Below, one piece after another: positions 54,890-64,000 of a DNA stretch of 64,000 bases. The stretch is from contig OY986437.1 in assembly GCA_963920525.1 (NCBI GenBank), forward strand, positions 114,692,715-114,756,714, in the 5' to 3' direction. The DNA is from Dichetophora obliterata (Eukaryota; Arthropoda; Insecta; Diptera; Sciomyzidae). Every line of letters begins with the position of its first letter. Within the stretch, counting starts at the first letter, position 1. A program made the position numbers and the translations under genes. The notes under the pieces are model-generated. The model did not search any database and was not told where the DNA came from. It was given only the letters and a program-made list of their open reading frames with translations.

Positions 54890-55235
54890 GTTATTGCTCC
54901 AACGAATTTTTTCCAAAGAAACAACAACAACAACATTTTCAATATGAAAAGGGAAACATCACTAGCTGATTTTATTGCAATTTCGGCCCCGCTAAAGGCT
55001 TCATCAGAAATGTTTGTGATGCCGGCGGGAATCGATCCCGGGCCATGCTGTCTCTTGCAAGCGCATCTTAGCGTAATACACCAACAGAGGCGATGAGATT
55101 TCAGTTTCAATTTCTCAGTTTTTCTCCCTTTTCTTGTTGTTGTTTTAATTGGCTTTACTTTAGTTTATGCTTACGTTATTATATGGAGTCCAACATTTTG
55201 TTGGAATTCACCACTAACAAAGCACTAATAAAGCT
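54890..55235 (-). repeat. SINE-like relative of the array unit with tRNA-like core
   Basis: Colinear with the internal part of the 572-bp unit (CAA run, cattactagc-like segment, aatttctcatttttt, caacaagcct-type part) but about 20-25% diverged. It keeps a segment missing from the array: on the minus strand GGATCGATTCC (B box) lies about 35 bases after TGGTGTATTACG (A-box-like), at 55016-55094. This suggests the family descends from a pol III-transcribed SINE. Confidence 0.6.
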
Positions 55236-55359
55236 CAGGTAATGCTAGTTTTAACTAACTCTATTTTTATGCTGAAATATAAGGGGGTAAAAATTATTAT
55301 ACTATGAAATTAAAAGAGGAACTTACATCCGATGGCATATCGTCTTTTAAATATTTTCT

Positions 55360-55676
55360 TCTCGTCAGTGCAGATGTAAAAAGAAGGTTTTCTGTTTACA
55401 AAAACATTTTAACAGACAATCGACGTTCGTTCCTTCAATTTTAATAATTTAAAGATGTACTTTGTAATGTACTCTAACGCTATGTTTAAAAATTTTATCC
55501 AATAAATTTTAAATTTAGTAATTTTTATTTTTAAAAATTTATTTTTTATGTAATTGTTTGCGTTTTTTAGATCATTTATGTCAGTTTTAAGGTAATTTTC
55601 TGCATTTTTAGGTATTTTTTGTCATTTTTTTAGGTTATTTTCTGCAGTTTTTTAGGTCATCAAAATCCGAGCTCTG
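55360..55676 (+). pseudogene. hAT relic, C-terminal end and terminal repeat
   Basis: Near 55372 the plus strand reads ADVKRRFSVYKNILTDNRRS, the conserved C-terminus of this hAT family. The element end follows at 55655-55676 (catcaaaatccgagctctg), whose inverse is found at 56560. The upstream part is missing. Confidence 0.6.
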
Positions 55677-56097
55677 GTCATAGCAAACAAAATTTGAGGA
55701 AACACGTTTTTTTTTAACCATTTTGCTTAAAAGGTAATGATTGATATGCGCTTCATAGAGGGTGTTTCTAAGGTCAAATGCAAGTGAAAAAGCCGCGGAC
55801 ATCAAACACGATTTTTTGGGACACCCTAGAATATATACATACTCAAAAGATTATTTTATCATCACAAAATTTTAAAATTTAAAATTTCCAACAACACAAC
55901 AATAAGCTTATAAGGTCTGTTTTCGTACTAAATTCAAGTTATTGTAATAGATTAGAGAGTGACATTTTGCATGTTATTCTTCTCTCTTGAGCTTCAAAAA
56001 TTTGTAAAATAACGCTTTCAAGCAACTTCAAGTTGCTTTTATCACATCTACATTATTATCACATCATTCTATTTACCTTTGTTTTTCTTCAAATTAG

Positions 56098-56441
56098 ATG
56101 GCAACGTGCTCTTTGGCCATGAAGATTCTATGCTTGATGATAAAGTAACATTCCCAAGACTTTACAATAAAGCCTCTTCAACACTTGCTGAAAAAGTGCC
56201 GATTGATAATTCAAAGCGGATATGTACTCATAACAACACATATTTACCTGAGGATTTTATATTCCTGAGCAACAGCGACGATCCAGTTCCAAAAGAAGTG
56301 ATGCGTGAGGCAGAAGAAGCAAGAGCTAGACACGTCCTGGGTAAAAGAGTGAGGTTTAAGAGAAGGGTAGAAGATAAACTTTACACTTTCGTAATAAGTC
56401 GCCATGGTAAAACAACTATCCGTCCAGCAAATATGAGGAAG
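56098..56441 (+). CDS. Possible internal exon of an unrecognised gene
   Basis: A pyrimidine tract and acceptor (tttgtttttcttcaaattag) are followed by 344 open bases ending in a strong donor AAG|gtatga at 56441/56442. The encoded part contains YLPEDFIFLSNSDDPVPKE, a charged helix EVMREAEEARARHV and a basic KRVRFKRRVEDK. No family is recognised. The clean splice signals and codon use separate it from the relics on both sides. It may be a host exon or an exon of an unknown transposon gene. Confidence 0.45.
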
Positions 56442-56559
56442 GTATGAACAGCTATATTTTTGAAAACATTTTTAATACATACATTTTTAAAGTCTATTTT
56501 TTACCTTTATTATTTTTTTTAACTTTTTATTACTGAACTAAATTTGTTTTACTTATTAT

Positions 56560-58259
56560 CAGGGCTCGGATTTTGATGACCTAAAACACATTGAAAAATG
56601 ACCTAAAAAAATGACATAATAACTTTAAAGAGCATTCAAAATTACCCCAAAATCCCATAAAAATGCCATAAAACTAAAATTAATGAATATTTTTGTATTG
56701 TTTTTCATTAAAGGTTGTGCAAAAGCTCTGTGTTGCAATAAATAACCAAGTACATTTTTAAATTATCAAAATGAAACGACCTTTTGTTGTCAGTTAAAAT
56801 TGTCTTAAGCCTGGTTTTCACTAAGTCAATTTCAATGACAACAATCACTGATGTCAGTAGGCATCTTGACCATATAATGTCAAATGCGTTTTCATTGAAA
56901 CCCAAAAACTGACATAAAATCGAATTTCAAAGACTGACGTTGAATTTATGTGTCAATTGATTTCACTGTTTTCACTTTCGATGTTATTTGTGAATTGCCA
57001 TCGGTTTGTTCAGTTGTGCTTTTTTCATCAACAACATCTGATGTTTTATATTTGAGATTGTTAGAAAATGTTTCTTTTTGGTGAAATTAATAAAATACTG
57101 TTAATTTTATTAGATTAATAGCAAAAGTGCACTTAAACAAATATTATCACAGTGGCCGGTGTTGGTTCAAAAGGCACCATCGCCACGTTCTATCGCAAGA
57201 TACGTCTTCAAGATTCGCACAAATGACAAATTCCTGGCAAAGCGACCGCAACAACGTGAATCCCGGAAATGCGTCCTGCAACAAATCCCTTGGAAGCAAC
57301 ACCGCCCACTGCGATAATCCCTGTTTAAGTGCACTTTTTCTTTTAAACTAATTAAAATAACAATATTTTTAAAACTTTGCCAGCAGTAAAACAAAAAAAA
57401 AATTTACACAAAATTTTTTTTGTAGACAACAACTGACACAAAATGCCAACATGTTGGCATTTCGATTTTTCTTGTCATACAACGATATTTTGATTGACAA
57501 GCAAAATTCTATCTGTTCTCATCATGACATATATGACAACAAATGTAAATGACAATACGTTTCCATTTGATTGACAACATTTGTGATTGTAAACTGACCT
57601 AGTGAAAACCAGGCTTTATACGTAGAAAAACTTCTTTCCACTTCAGCACTGACTTATTTAAAAGATGAAATGTCGTTGACATCCAAACTTCCTTTAAATT
57701 CCTTACTATCAAAATGTTTACCACTTAATATTTCAGAAATAGAGCGTAAACTTGCATACCCGGAATTTTTATTCAATACTTGATTAAACTTTCTTGATAC
57801 ATTCTCACCAGCATTGCCGCGCACAGCGCTGAGCTTTTCTTTTATACAATTAATCAAAGCAATTCCATTTTCCAAAGTCAGTGATGTTGACTGCAAAGTT
57901 TCTATAGCTCGTGGTATGGAATGAAAATTAGCCTTGATGTACGCTAATTGTCCCATTATTTAATTTTTGGAAAACAATTTTTGAGCCTCTTCAACGGCTT
58001 TTGCTTCAAGGCTATCAAAAGTATCCACGACAGTTTTAACAGTTTCAAAATTGTCACAATAGTACCTCAGTAAAATATTTATATGTGCACAAATAATTTT
58101 TATTTTTTCTCCATGGTTTATAACAATAAAAATTTTTTGAGTTTCCCAAAATTTATTAGTCGAACCGAGAATTCTTCTGTTCCTCGTATTCGTAGTACCG
58201 TTAATCGAAAATAATGCGAAATCTCGCGTGTGCAATAGAAAATATTTATATGTGCACAA
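56560..58259 (-). pseudogene. hAT-family transposase relic with end, interrupted by a MITE
   Basis: The element end cagggctcggattttgatga is at 56560, and the gene is read leftward from 58259. The parts are NFETVKTVVDTFDSLEAKAV (about 58035), LAYIKANFHSIPRAIETLQS (about 57925), LSAVRGNAGENVSRKF (about 57805) and, across the 808-bp MITE, the C-terminal ERSFSTYKTILTDNKRSF end and MYLVIYCNTELL (about 56740). A stop at 57960 separates two frames. The catalytic N-terminal half is not in this copy. Confidence 0.65.
56808..57615. mobile_element. Harbinger-like MITE in the hAT relic
   Basis: Inverted ends agcctggttttcacta are flanked by TTA on both sides (56805-56807, 57616-57618). 808 bp, non-coding, rich in tgacaac motifs. 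Removing it restores the hAT C-terminal frame. Confidence 0.8.
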
Positions 58260-58429
58260 TTGCTGTTTTTTGTGTTTTAACTCCTATAACTTAAAAATTA
58301 CGAAATTTTGTTTATAACCTTAGTAAGAAAAACCATAAACATAACGGTAATACATATTTGGAACAAAATATGAGCACATTTTAGAGTTCTTTTATTTTTC
58401 AAATAAAAATATAACGTGGAACCACTTTA

Positions 58430-59335
58430 GCCGGAACCATGTAGCCGGTATAAAACTAGGTGCTATAGCTGCTAAAACAAATCGTCACCGAAACACCATA
58501 ACAAACTTTTTAAAAGACTCTGGTAACTATGCTATAATCAAGCGTAGTGAAAGAAAATACGTGCTTGACCAACGGCACAAAAGACGAATTTGACGTCTTG
58601 CTGTGGAGAAATGGCTGAGTTGTGGTGAAAGTGTTACGCAATTGAATCTAAGGGTTACTAGAAGCAGAAGCCAATAAATTTTGGATGAAAATTTCAACGT
58701 CAGCTGTGATTCGCCCTTCTCTTAACCCAGACTTCTACCATGACACATTGCGGCCAGTCTAGCATATGCCGAAAAATACAAATTTTGTGAGAAAGAATTA
58801 GGGAATGTCATATTATGTGATGAGAAAAGGTTCAGCATTGACGGGCCCGACGGTTGCTAGAAATACCGGCACAATTTGCGATAGCCACGACAAATTGGGT
58901 ATGCGCGTAACCATGGGCGGGGATCATTGATGATTTCAGCCGCTTTCAGATACTTTAAAAGTCTCCCCTGTATTTTATTTCATGCAAATCGAATGCACAA
59001 ATATATACTGAGTTATAAGATGATGTTTTTATTGAGTTCACTTGCTATAAATACCAGGATAACTAGACATTTCAGCAGGACAATGCACCAACAAATTCTT
59101 CCCGAGCTACAAATGATTTTCAATAAATCTGAAATATACTCGTACTGTAGTTACCTGCTATTAGCAATGGCTTGAATTCTATCGAAAACCTGTGGGGTAC
59201 TCTTTCGGCCCAAGTTTATAAAAACGGGCGCCAGTTCGAGTCGATGAAGCAGCTGAAAGCAGTTCTTTAAGATGAATGGCAGAAAATCGATGGCTACATC
59301 CTCATATCGCTAATGTACTTCATGCTTTTCACGCA
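58430..59335 (+). pseudogene. Tc1-like transposase relic, nearly full length
   Basis: In shifting frames: an HTH part with KLGAIAAKTNRHRNTITNFL (about 58465), SLAYAEKYKFC then VILCDEKRFSIDGPDG (first D, about 58815), SLMISAAFR, FSRTMHQQ where FQQDNAP would stand, and LNSIENLWGT (about 59168) with the glutamate. Many stops. The ends were not identified. Confidence 0.75.
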
Positions 59336-59399
59336 TGAAAGGCATGAATATATGTAATATATGTATGTTAACCAAGTCATATATAAGAAAAGAATACAT

Positions 59400-60103
59400 A
59401 GGCCCTTATTATGAGTTGCTTTCGACGTTCGATCTTCGCTGGTTATCGAACAACGAGTATCAAACGTTAAATTCTTATTATGAGCAGTGCAACCCTATCG
59501 AAATGTTCGTTGCTCATCGAAATTTCAGTCGAATAGGATTTTGATTTCGATACGATGCGTGCTGAGCAAAAATTGTTAAAAATTTAAGTATTTTGTGATT
59601 GTATTTTCCTTTTTAAAGACTAAAAACTAATATTGAACTGTTTTTGTAAATTTTATGCAGATCTAAGCAACAAATCGCAGTTAGAAAAACTGGTCTCATT
59701 GATGGAGGCAAACTTTGACTGCAAAGGATATTTGTTCCAAGGTTCAGGCGAAAAATAAATGGGAAGAACTCACGCCAGAATTAAATTGCTTAGGACCACC
59801 AGTTAGAACAACAGCAAAGTGGCTTAAGATTAGCTAAAAAAGCATTGCTCAACAGTTTTCTACTTCTAGCCAGTTCCGTCAAGCTTTCATCCTCTTCTGA
59901 CGAATCGTCTTAGTCATAACATTTTTGTCTTATTTTTTGCAATCAACTCTCAAACCAATCGTATTTAAAATAAAAAAATAAAAAAAATCGTATTTAGTTG
60001 AAATAAAACAACGATCTCCTGATAGAAATATACTACTGTGAACAAACAATATGAACGAAATTCACCATAGCTCTACTCTTTGTCGAAAGCACGTTATAAT
60101 ACC
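59400..60103. mobile_element. Harbinger-like element relic with MSANTD-type accessory exon
   Basis: The left end ggcccttattatgagttgct continues with ttcga; the inverse of 60083-60103 has tattataacgtgctttcga. Inside, 59665-59815 encodes a Myb/SANT-like accessory protein piece (QLEKLVSLMEANFDCKGYLF, then KWEELTPELNCLGPPVRTTA with one shift), as carried by PIF/Harbinger elements. The transposase gene is absent. Confidence 0.5.
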
Positions 60104-60177
60104 AAATGCAAATTCGGTCGATCAGGCTTTTCGACTACAGTCGAAGATCTGGGCCATATTATTTTATAAAATCTATA

Positions 60178-60338
60178 AGGCAGTTCACGATCTTGTTGCA
60201 TCGTTGCAAATGCAAAAGAAACAGCTTTTACATAAACAAAAAGCATTGAAAAGCTTTTGCTACATATGCTTTTTATTTTTGTAAAAGCTGTTTATTTTGC
60301 ATTTGCAACGATGCAACAAGATCGTGAAATGCCCTTAT
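60178..60338. repeat. Perfect-stem palindromic MITE
   Basis: Stems 60178-60232 and 60283-60338 (cacgatcttgttgcatcgtt core, about 55 bp) are near-perfect inverses around a 50-bp loop. AT-rich flanks. Non-coding. Confidence 0.85.
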
Positions 60339-60359
60339 ATATATTTCTATTTAAATTTC

Positions 60360-61375
60360 GCAATTTTCTTTTGATTCCTGACATTAATTTTTGTACATCC
60401 TTTCCTTGAACCGTAGCAGCAAATCGATTCCACTTCAGAAGCATCTGTTGAGAGTTTTTTGCTGCTCTCCCACTTTTTTAAGTTTTGCTTTTACAATCGC
60501 CCACAATTTTTCGATTGGGCGAAGCTGTGGACAATTCGGTGGATTAAGGTCTTTTGGAATAATTGACACGTTATTTCTTTGATACCACTGCACTGTCATG
60601 TTCGAATAATGGCAGGTGGCGAAATCGGGCCAAAACACAGGTTGTGATCCGTGATGTCTAATAAAAGGCAGTAAATATTTCTCCAAGCATTCTTTCATAT
60701 ATAAATTTGCAGTCATTGTTGCAGATGTGACGAACACACGGCTTTTTAAACCGCAACTGCATATAGCTTGCCAAATCATTACTTTTTTTGCAAATTTGTC
60801 AACTTTGTCATATTTGTATTTTTCGGCGACATCGCCACGTTCTTTTGCTGCATAAAACTTTCGTCCCGGTAACTGGTTTACATCAAGTTTGACGTATGTT
60901 TCGTCGTCCATTACAACGCAATTCTTAGATTTGGTCAAAAACGTGTACAACCGGCGCGCTCTTTGTTTGGCAATAGAATTCTGCTTATCAGATCGATTTG
61001 GGTACTTTATTGTACGAAACGATTTATATCCTGCCTCAATACGAATGCGTCTTGCCGTACTTGTGGATGTACTAAATCGTTTTGCGCGATCAGCATCTGA
61101 GAGTCCCGGATTATTCTGAATTGACTTTACTATCTTTTTTGCAAAAAAATGTCACGCCGGGGTTTTCTTTTTGCAGTTATTTTAGCTCTTTCCACAGTCA
61201 TTCGCTCCTTGCATCTTTTTATAACACTACACACAGTTGTTTTTGGTAATTTTAATTTTTTTGCTATTTTTGAACTGGACCACGTGGGATTGGCGTAGTA
61301 CGTGCACAAAATCGTTTTACGCATTTCAAGTTCCATCGTGTACTGAGCCGCCTTCACTTTGAGCAAGACGTTCAA
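60360..61375 (-). pseudogene. ITmD37E-type (Tc1-related) transposase, two frameshifts
   Basis: The ATG at 61375 starts the HTH part (YANPTWSSSKIAKKLKLPKT). A slip in a T run at about 61140 moves the frame. Then PGLSDADRAKRFSTSTSTAR (about 61100), VVMDDETYVKLD (first D), VFWPDFATCHYS (second D) and PPNCPQLRPIEKLWA follow, whose glutamate is 38 positions after the second aspartate, i.e. 37 residues between. That is the DD37E spacing described from mosquitoes. A second slip near 60440 leads into a normal KWNRFAATVQGKDVQKLMSG C-terminus to about 60360. All three catalytic residues are present. Confidence 0.82.
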
Positions 61376-61479
61376 ACTTCGAACACATAACGGTACATCT
61401 ATTTCGAGCTTATAGAAGTTTGAATAGTTTAAATCGATCGAGCGTAACGGGTGTGGCGCTTGCGGAGATGCGTACAGAT

Positions 61480-61850
61480 TTTAAGTGAACGATGCTTTAC
61501 TGGAATTATTAACCTTTTCCAGGACTTCAGACGTTAGCAAGAGTACTTTGCTTACTACATCGCACTCCATTGTATCCACTACAACATTAGCAGCACATCT
61601 TCCTTCAGCATCACTAGTTTCATCAATGGAAACGAAAATTTTGTTTTCACCAACGTGCTTTCTTATTTTATTCATAGTTTCATTATAGCACAACGGAATA
61701 AAATTCTTTCGTAAAGTTCACTCATATGGAATACTGCGGCCTATGCTCGTCTCAAAAAAAGCTTTTTAACTTTGGATTATTCAATTTGTTTAATGGAATG
61801 TTTGCAGATACCAACACGTCGCAAAACTCCTGAAAAAACTCTGAAGAGCA
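61480..61850 (-). pseudogene. hAT relic, catalytic-core start of the same family as 57 kb
   Basis: KIRKHVGENKIFVSIDETSD is the hAT-family first catalytic block (SxDETTD). Upstream, in other frames, are PKLKSFFETSIGRSIPYE and FIPLCYNET. It ends at a stop near 61481. It complements the 57-58 kb relic, which carries the later part of the same kind of protein. Confidence 0.65.
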
Positions 61851-61859
61851 GCTTTTAAA

Positions 61860-62479
61860 TGCAGAGCTTCAGAAATTCACAATTGTTTTGATGTGGAATA
61901 ATTGCAGTAAAAACTGTAAATAATTTTTTTTCTTGTTTTTATTAAACGTATTTGGGCCTCCAAAAATCTAAAAATAAAATGTCGGTCTCGAATGGTTATA
62001 TGAGATAAAATTCGTGAAAACTTGAAAAATGACAATTTCAAGTTTGTTTTTAACACTCCGTACAGGGGCAAATAATTTTATCTGTTAAATTCCAAATTTA
62101 AGGAAAAAAACTAACTGTATGCAGTTTACTCATTTTAAAAGGCGAAATTCGGCTGCTGCTTAGGGATTACAACCCCAGTAAGTCCAACACCGGCTTCGCA
62201 TTCTACAGTATTTCTAGATAAAATTCTCGCTTATATAATAGGATATCATATTTCATATAATTTTTTCATTTTCTGCTTCTTCTTCTTAAAAATGCTAAAC
62301 GACAAAATAGCATTCGTAGCGATAAAAAGCTACCATGAACACGAAGTTCTTATTGTAGCTTTTGATCACAAATTTATGATTATATTATTTAATACACGTT
62401 TTTGTGTATTAATTTTTTGAGTTATATATTAATTCTTTGTTGTAAAAACGGTATGTATTAGGTTTTTCCAATTTTTTGT
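61860..62479. other. AT-rich spacer, no gene seen
   Basis: No frame with recognisable motifs on either strand and no repeat structure I could define. Confidence 0.4.
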
Positions 62480-64000
62480 TATTTATTTATTTATTTCAAA
62501 AAGCATGTCAAAAATAAAAGAAAAGGAGGAAAACAAGAGAGACTATATACATACCTAAGTATATTATTCTTAAAGACTATAAGGACAAAAGGACGTAAAT
62601 GAGAGATTTGGAGAGGGATGTTAAAGTATTTTGATTTATTAAACAAATCAATAAATGCTTTTACATATAAATTCATACATGTACAATATATAGTTTATCT
62701 GAGGCCTGGGTTACTTCTGATTACTGAGTGATTTATATAGGGTTTGCTTGAAAGAGGATTTGGACATAGATGGTGAGTAGTATATAGAGATATTATTAAA
62801 TTCTCTGCAACAACGATTGATGGGTTCATTATTTGCATATGTAGTTTAGTGCTGATATTCGGTTAACAATCGAGTATGCCTAGTGCGTCTAATTGGATCG
62901 TTAAAGGAAATCATATTAGAAATATATTCGCTGTGAATAGCACCAATACCGATCTTCTTGTTGATAGTGGCATCAAATTTAAAAGGCTGAGTCTATGTTC
63001 ATATGATGGAAGGCTACAATAATCAAAGGGGGTTGTACATATCTCTATGCGCGTATAGTAACAACTGCTTTTGAATAGATTCAATTCTTTCTCTATGGGA
63101 ATCGAAAGATGGATTCCAAATTATGCATGCATATTCAAGTATTTTGCACACTAATACACGGTACAAGGATGTAGTGACTCATATATTCTTGAATTCATTT
63201 GCTCGTCTTTTTATAAAACCGAGCTGTTTGCTGGCCCTGGACACAATTTTATCATAGTGCAGATTAAAGCGCATCTTGCAATCTAAGACAACTCCAAGAT
63301 CCACTTTATGGTTGACCCTTTTTAGTTCGGTACTATTGAGGTGGTAGGTATGTAATGTTACGTTATTTTTACAAGAAAAGCTGATAACATTGCATTTATT
63401 GACATTAAGATGTAGTTTATTTTAAAAACACCATTGCTCAAGAGACAACAATTTTGATTGCAAAAAAATTTACATCTGCATCTGATTGAATTGCATAGTA
63501 CATTTTTAAATCACCTGCTGTGCAGACAGATCGGATTCTGACAGATCGGATATGAATATGTTGAAAAGAAGAGGACCAAGATGACTACCTTGCGGAACTC
63601 CCGAGGAGACTGCAATTTTTTTCGATAGAACTCCCTGGAATTTAACAAACTGGGATCTGCCGTTTAAATATGATTTTAGCCAACTTAGTATGGACCCCGC
63701 AACACCAAATTTTTCTAACTTATATATAAGAATGTTGTGATCAACTCGATCAAAAGCTTTACTGAAGTCAGTATACACAGCATCTATTTGGTGCCCTTTT
63801 TCCATTTTGACTAAAACATCTGATCTGATGGCGTAAGATGGGATGATTTCCAATATGAAGGAAATGTCCCACCAACCAGTGATTCGTTAAAGATTATGTG
63901 TAATGGCAATAGCAGTTGGTCTAAACATCGCACCAAAAAGCTTGTAAATATTAAGTCTGGTCCTGGTCCCTTTAATATATCCAGTTTATTTATTGCATTA
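62480..64000 (-). mobile_element. Non-LTR retrotransposon (Jockey/CR1-like), continues past the window end
   Basis: The 3' tail is a run of TAAATAAATAA on the minus strand (62479-62500). Toward higher coordinates come the thumb region (SKQLGFIKRRANEFKN near 63210, KILEYACIIWNPSF near 63140), VDLGVVLD (about 63290) and the RT core. All parts except the core are frameshifted. Confidence 0.8.
63506..63853 (-). pseudogene. Reverse transcriptase core of the non-LTR element
   Basis: Open part with DAVYTDFSKAFDRVDHNILI (first catalytic aspartate), SWLKSYLNGRSQFVKF and SSGVPQGSHLGPLLFNIFI. The YADD block expected next is disrupted after SDLSESDLSAQQV. Upstream sequence to 64000 continues in other frames. 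Confidence 0.85.

Larger units (their letters stand above)
49173..55826. mobile_element. Large TA-flanked TIR element carrying the foldback array
   Basis: The inverted ends start gggtgtcccaaa, with TA on both sides (49171-49172, 55827-55828). The arms match for over 140 bp (for example accctctgtgaagc against its inverse near 55765). A further inverted pair is at 49719-49749 and 54495-54530 (aatccaggagaacc core). There is no transposase. The element was enlarged by the array at 50004-54056, a SINE-related segment and a hAT relic. Confidence 0.65.

Noticed and set aside
57127..57351. Frame starting MHLNKYYHSGRC
   Set aside because: Lies within the Harbinger-like MITE and has no homologous motif.

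Overview
The window is AT-rich, intron-bearing nuclear DNA of an insect, most likely a higher fly. The evidence is the element set (Maverick/Polinton, copia, Jockey-like and LOA/I-like non-LTR elements, mariner, Tc1/ITmD37E, hAT, piggyBac, Transib-like and Harbinger-like elements, tRNA-derived SINEs) and the GTCTGTCCGTCC-type fly repeat. No species can be named from sequence alone. Almost everything is transposon in transposon. Only two short stretches (31352-31650 and 56098-56441, both +) look like possible host exons, and I recognise neither.

The main object is one structurally complete Maverick/Polinton at 1331-27344. It has about 1.05-kb terminal inverted repeats that start with AG and a perfect 6-bp target duplication (CCCAAT at 1325-1330 and 27345-27350). 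It landed inside a small Harbinger-like MITE whose halves lie at 972-1324 and 27351-27622. From left to right it carries, mostly on the minus strand, a major capsid protein, a minor capsid (penton-like) protein, a small protein of a family known only as uncharacterised, an unknown protein, a secreted-type protein with a signal peptide, an unknown gene, a chromodomain integrase, a coiled-coil protein and a gene of the family I believe is called DUF8207. On the plus strand it has a small possible DNA-binding protein and a protein-primed family B DNA polymerase with N-terminal C2H2 fingers. I find no FtsK-like ATPase and no adenain-like protease. Most of the genes carry frameshifts or stops, so the element is dead but its outline is intact.

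Five further elements sit inside it: a copia retrotransposon with identical-length 196-bp LTRs (2711-7418, TSD GTTTT), a Transib-like non-autonomous element (11692-13564, TSD TGACG), an unclassified 1.35-kb insertion (17251-18597), a hAT MITE (22526-23544, 8-bp TSD) and a 5'-truncated RNase H-bearing non-LTR element with a 785-codon open frame (24735-27183, 15-bp TSD). Each splits a recognisable Maverick segment, so the order of events can be read.

From 27.6 to 49 kb the window is a mosaic of relics: a tRNA-derived SINE (29377-29787), a palindromic TIR element (30091-31094), a mariner inside a Jockey-like 3' end (32290-34230), a second Jockey-like element broken by a CCCGGGAT-rich hAT (35230-38990), a piggyBac (41480-43934, TTAA) and a Ty3/gypsy fragment (44047-45714, minus). 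From 49.2 to 55.8 kb a TIR element contains a striking foldback-like array. About 572-bp units run five times forward and nearly twice in inverse orientation (50004-54056), bracketed by a 12-bp duplication. A related copy sits at the very start of the window (1-245), and a diverged relative that keeps a tRNA-like pol III promoter lies at 54.9-55.2 kb. The last 8 kb hold hAT, Tc1, Harbinger and ITmD37E relics, and a non-LTR element that runs off the window end on the minus strand.
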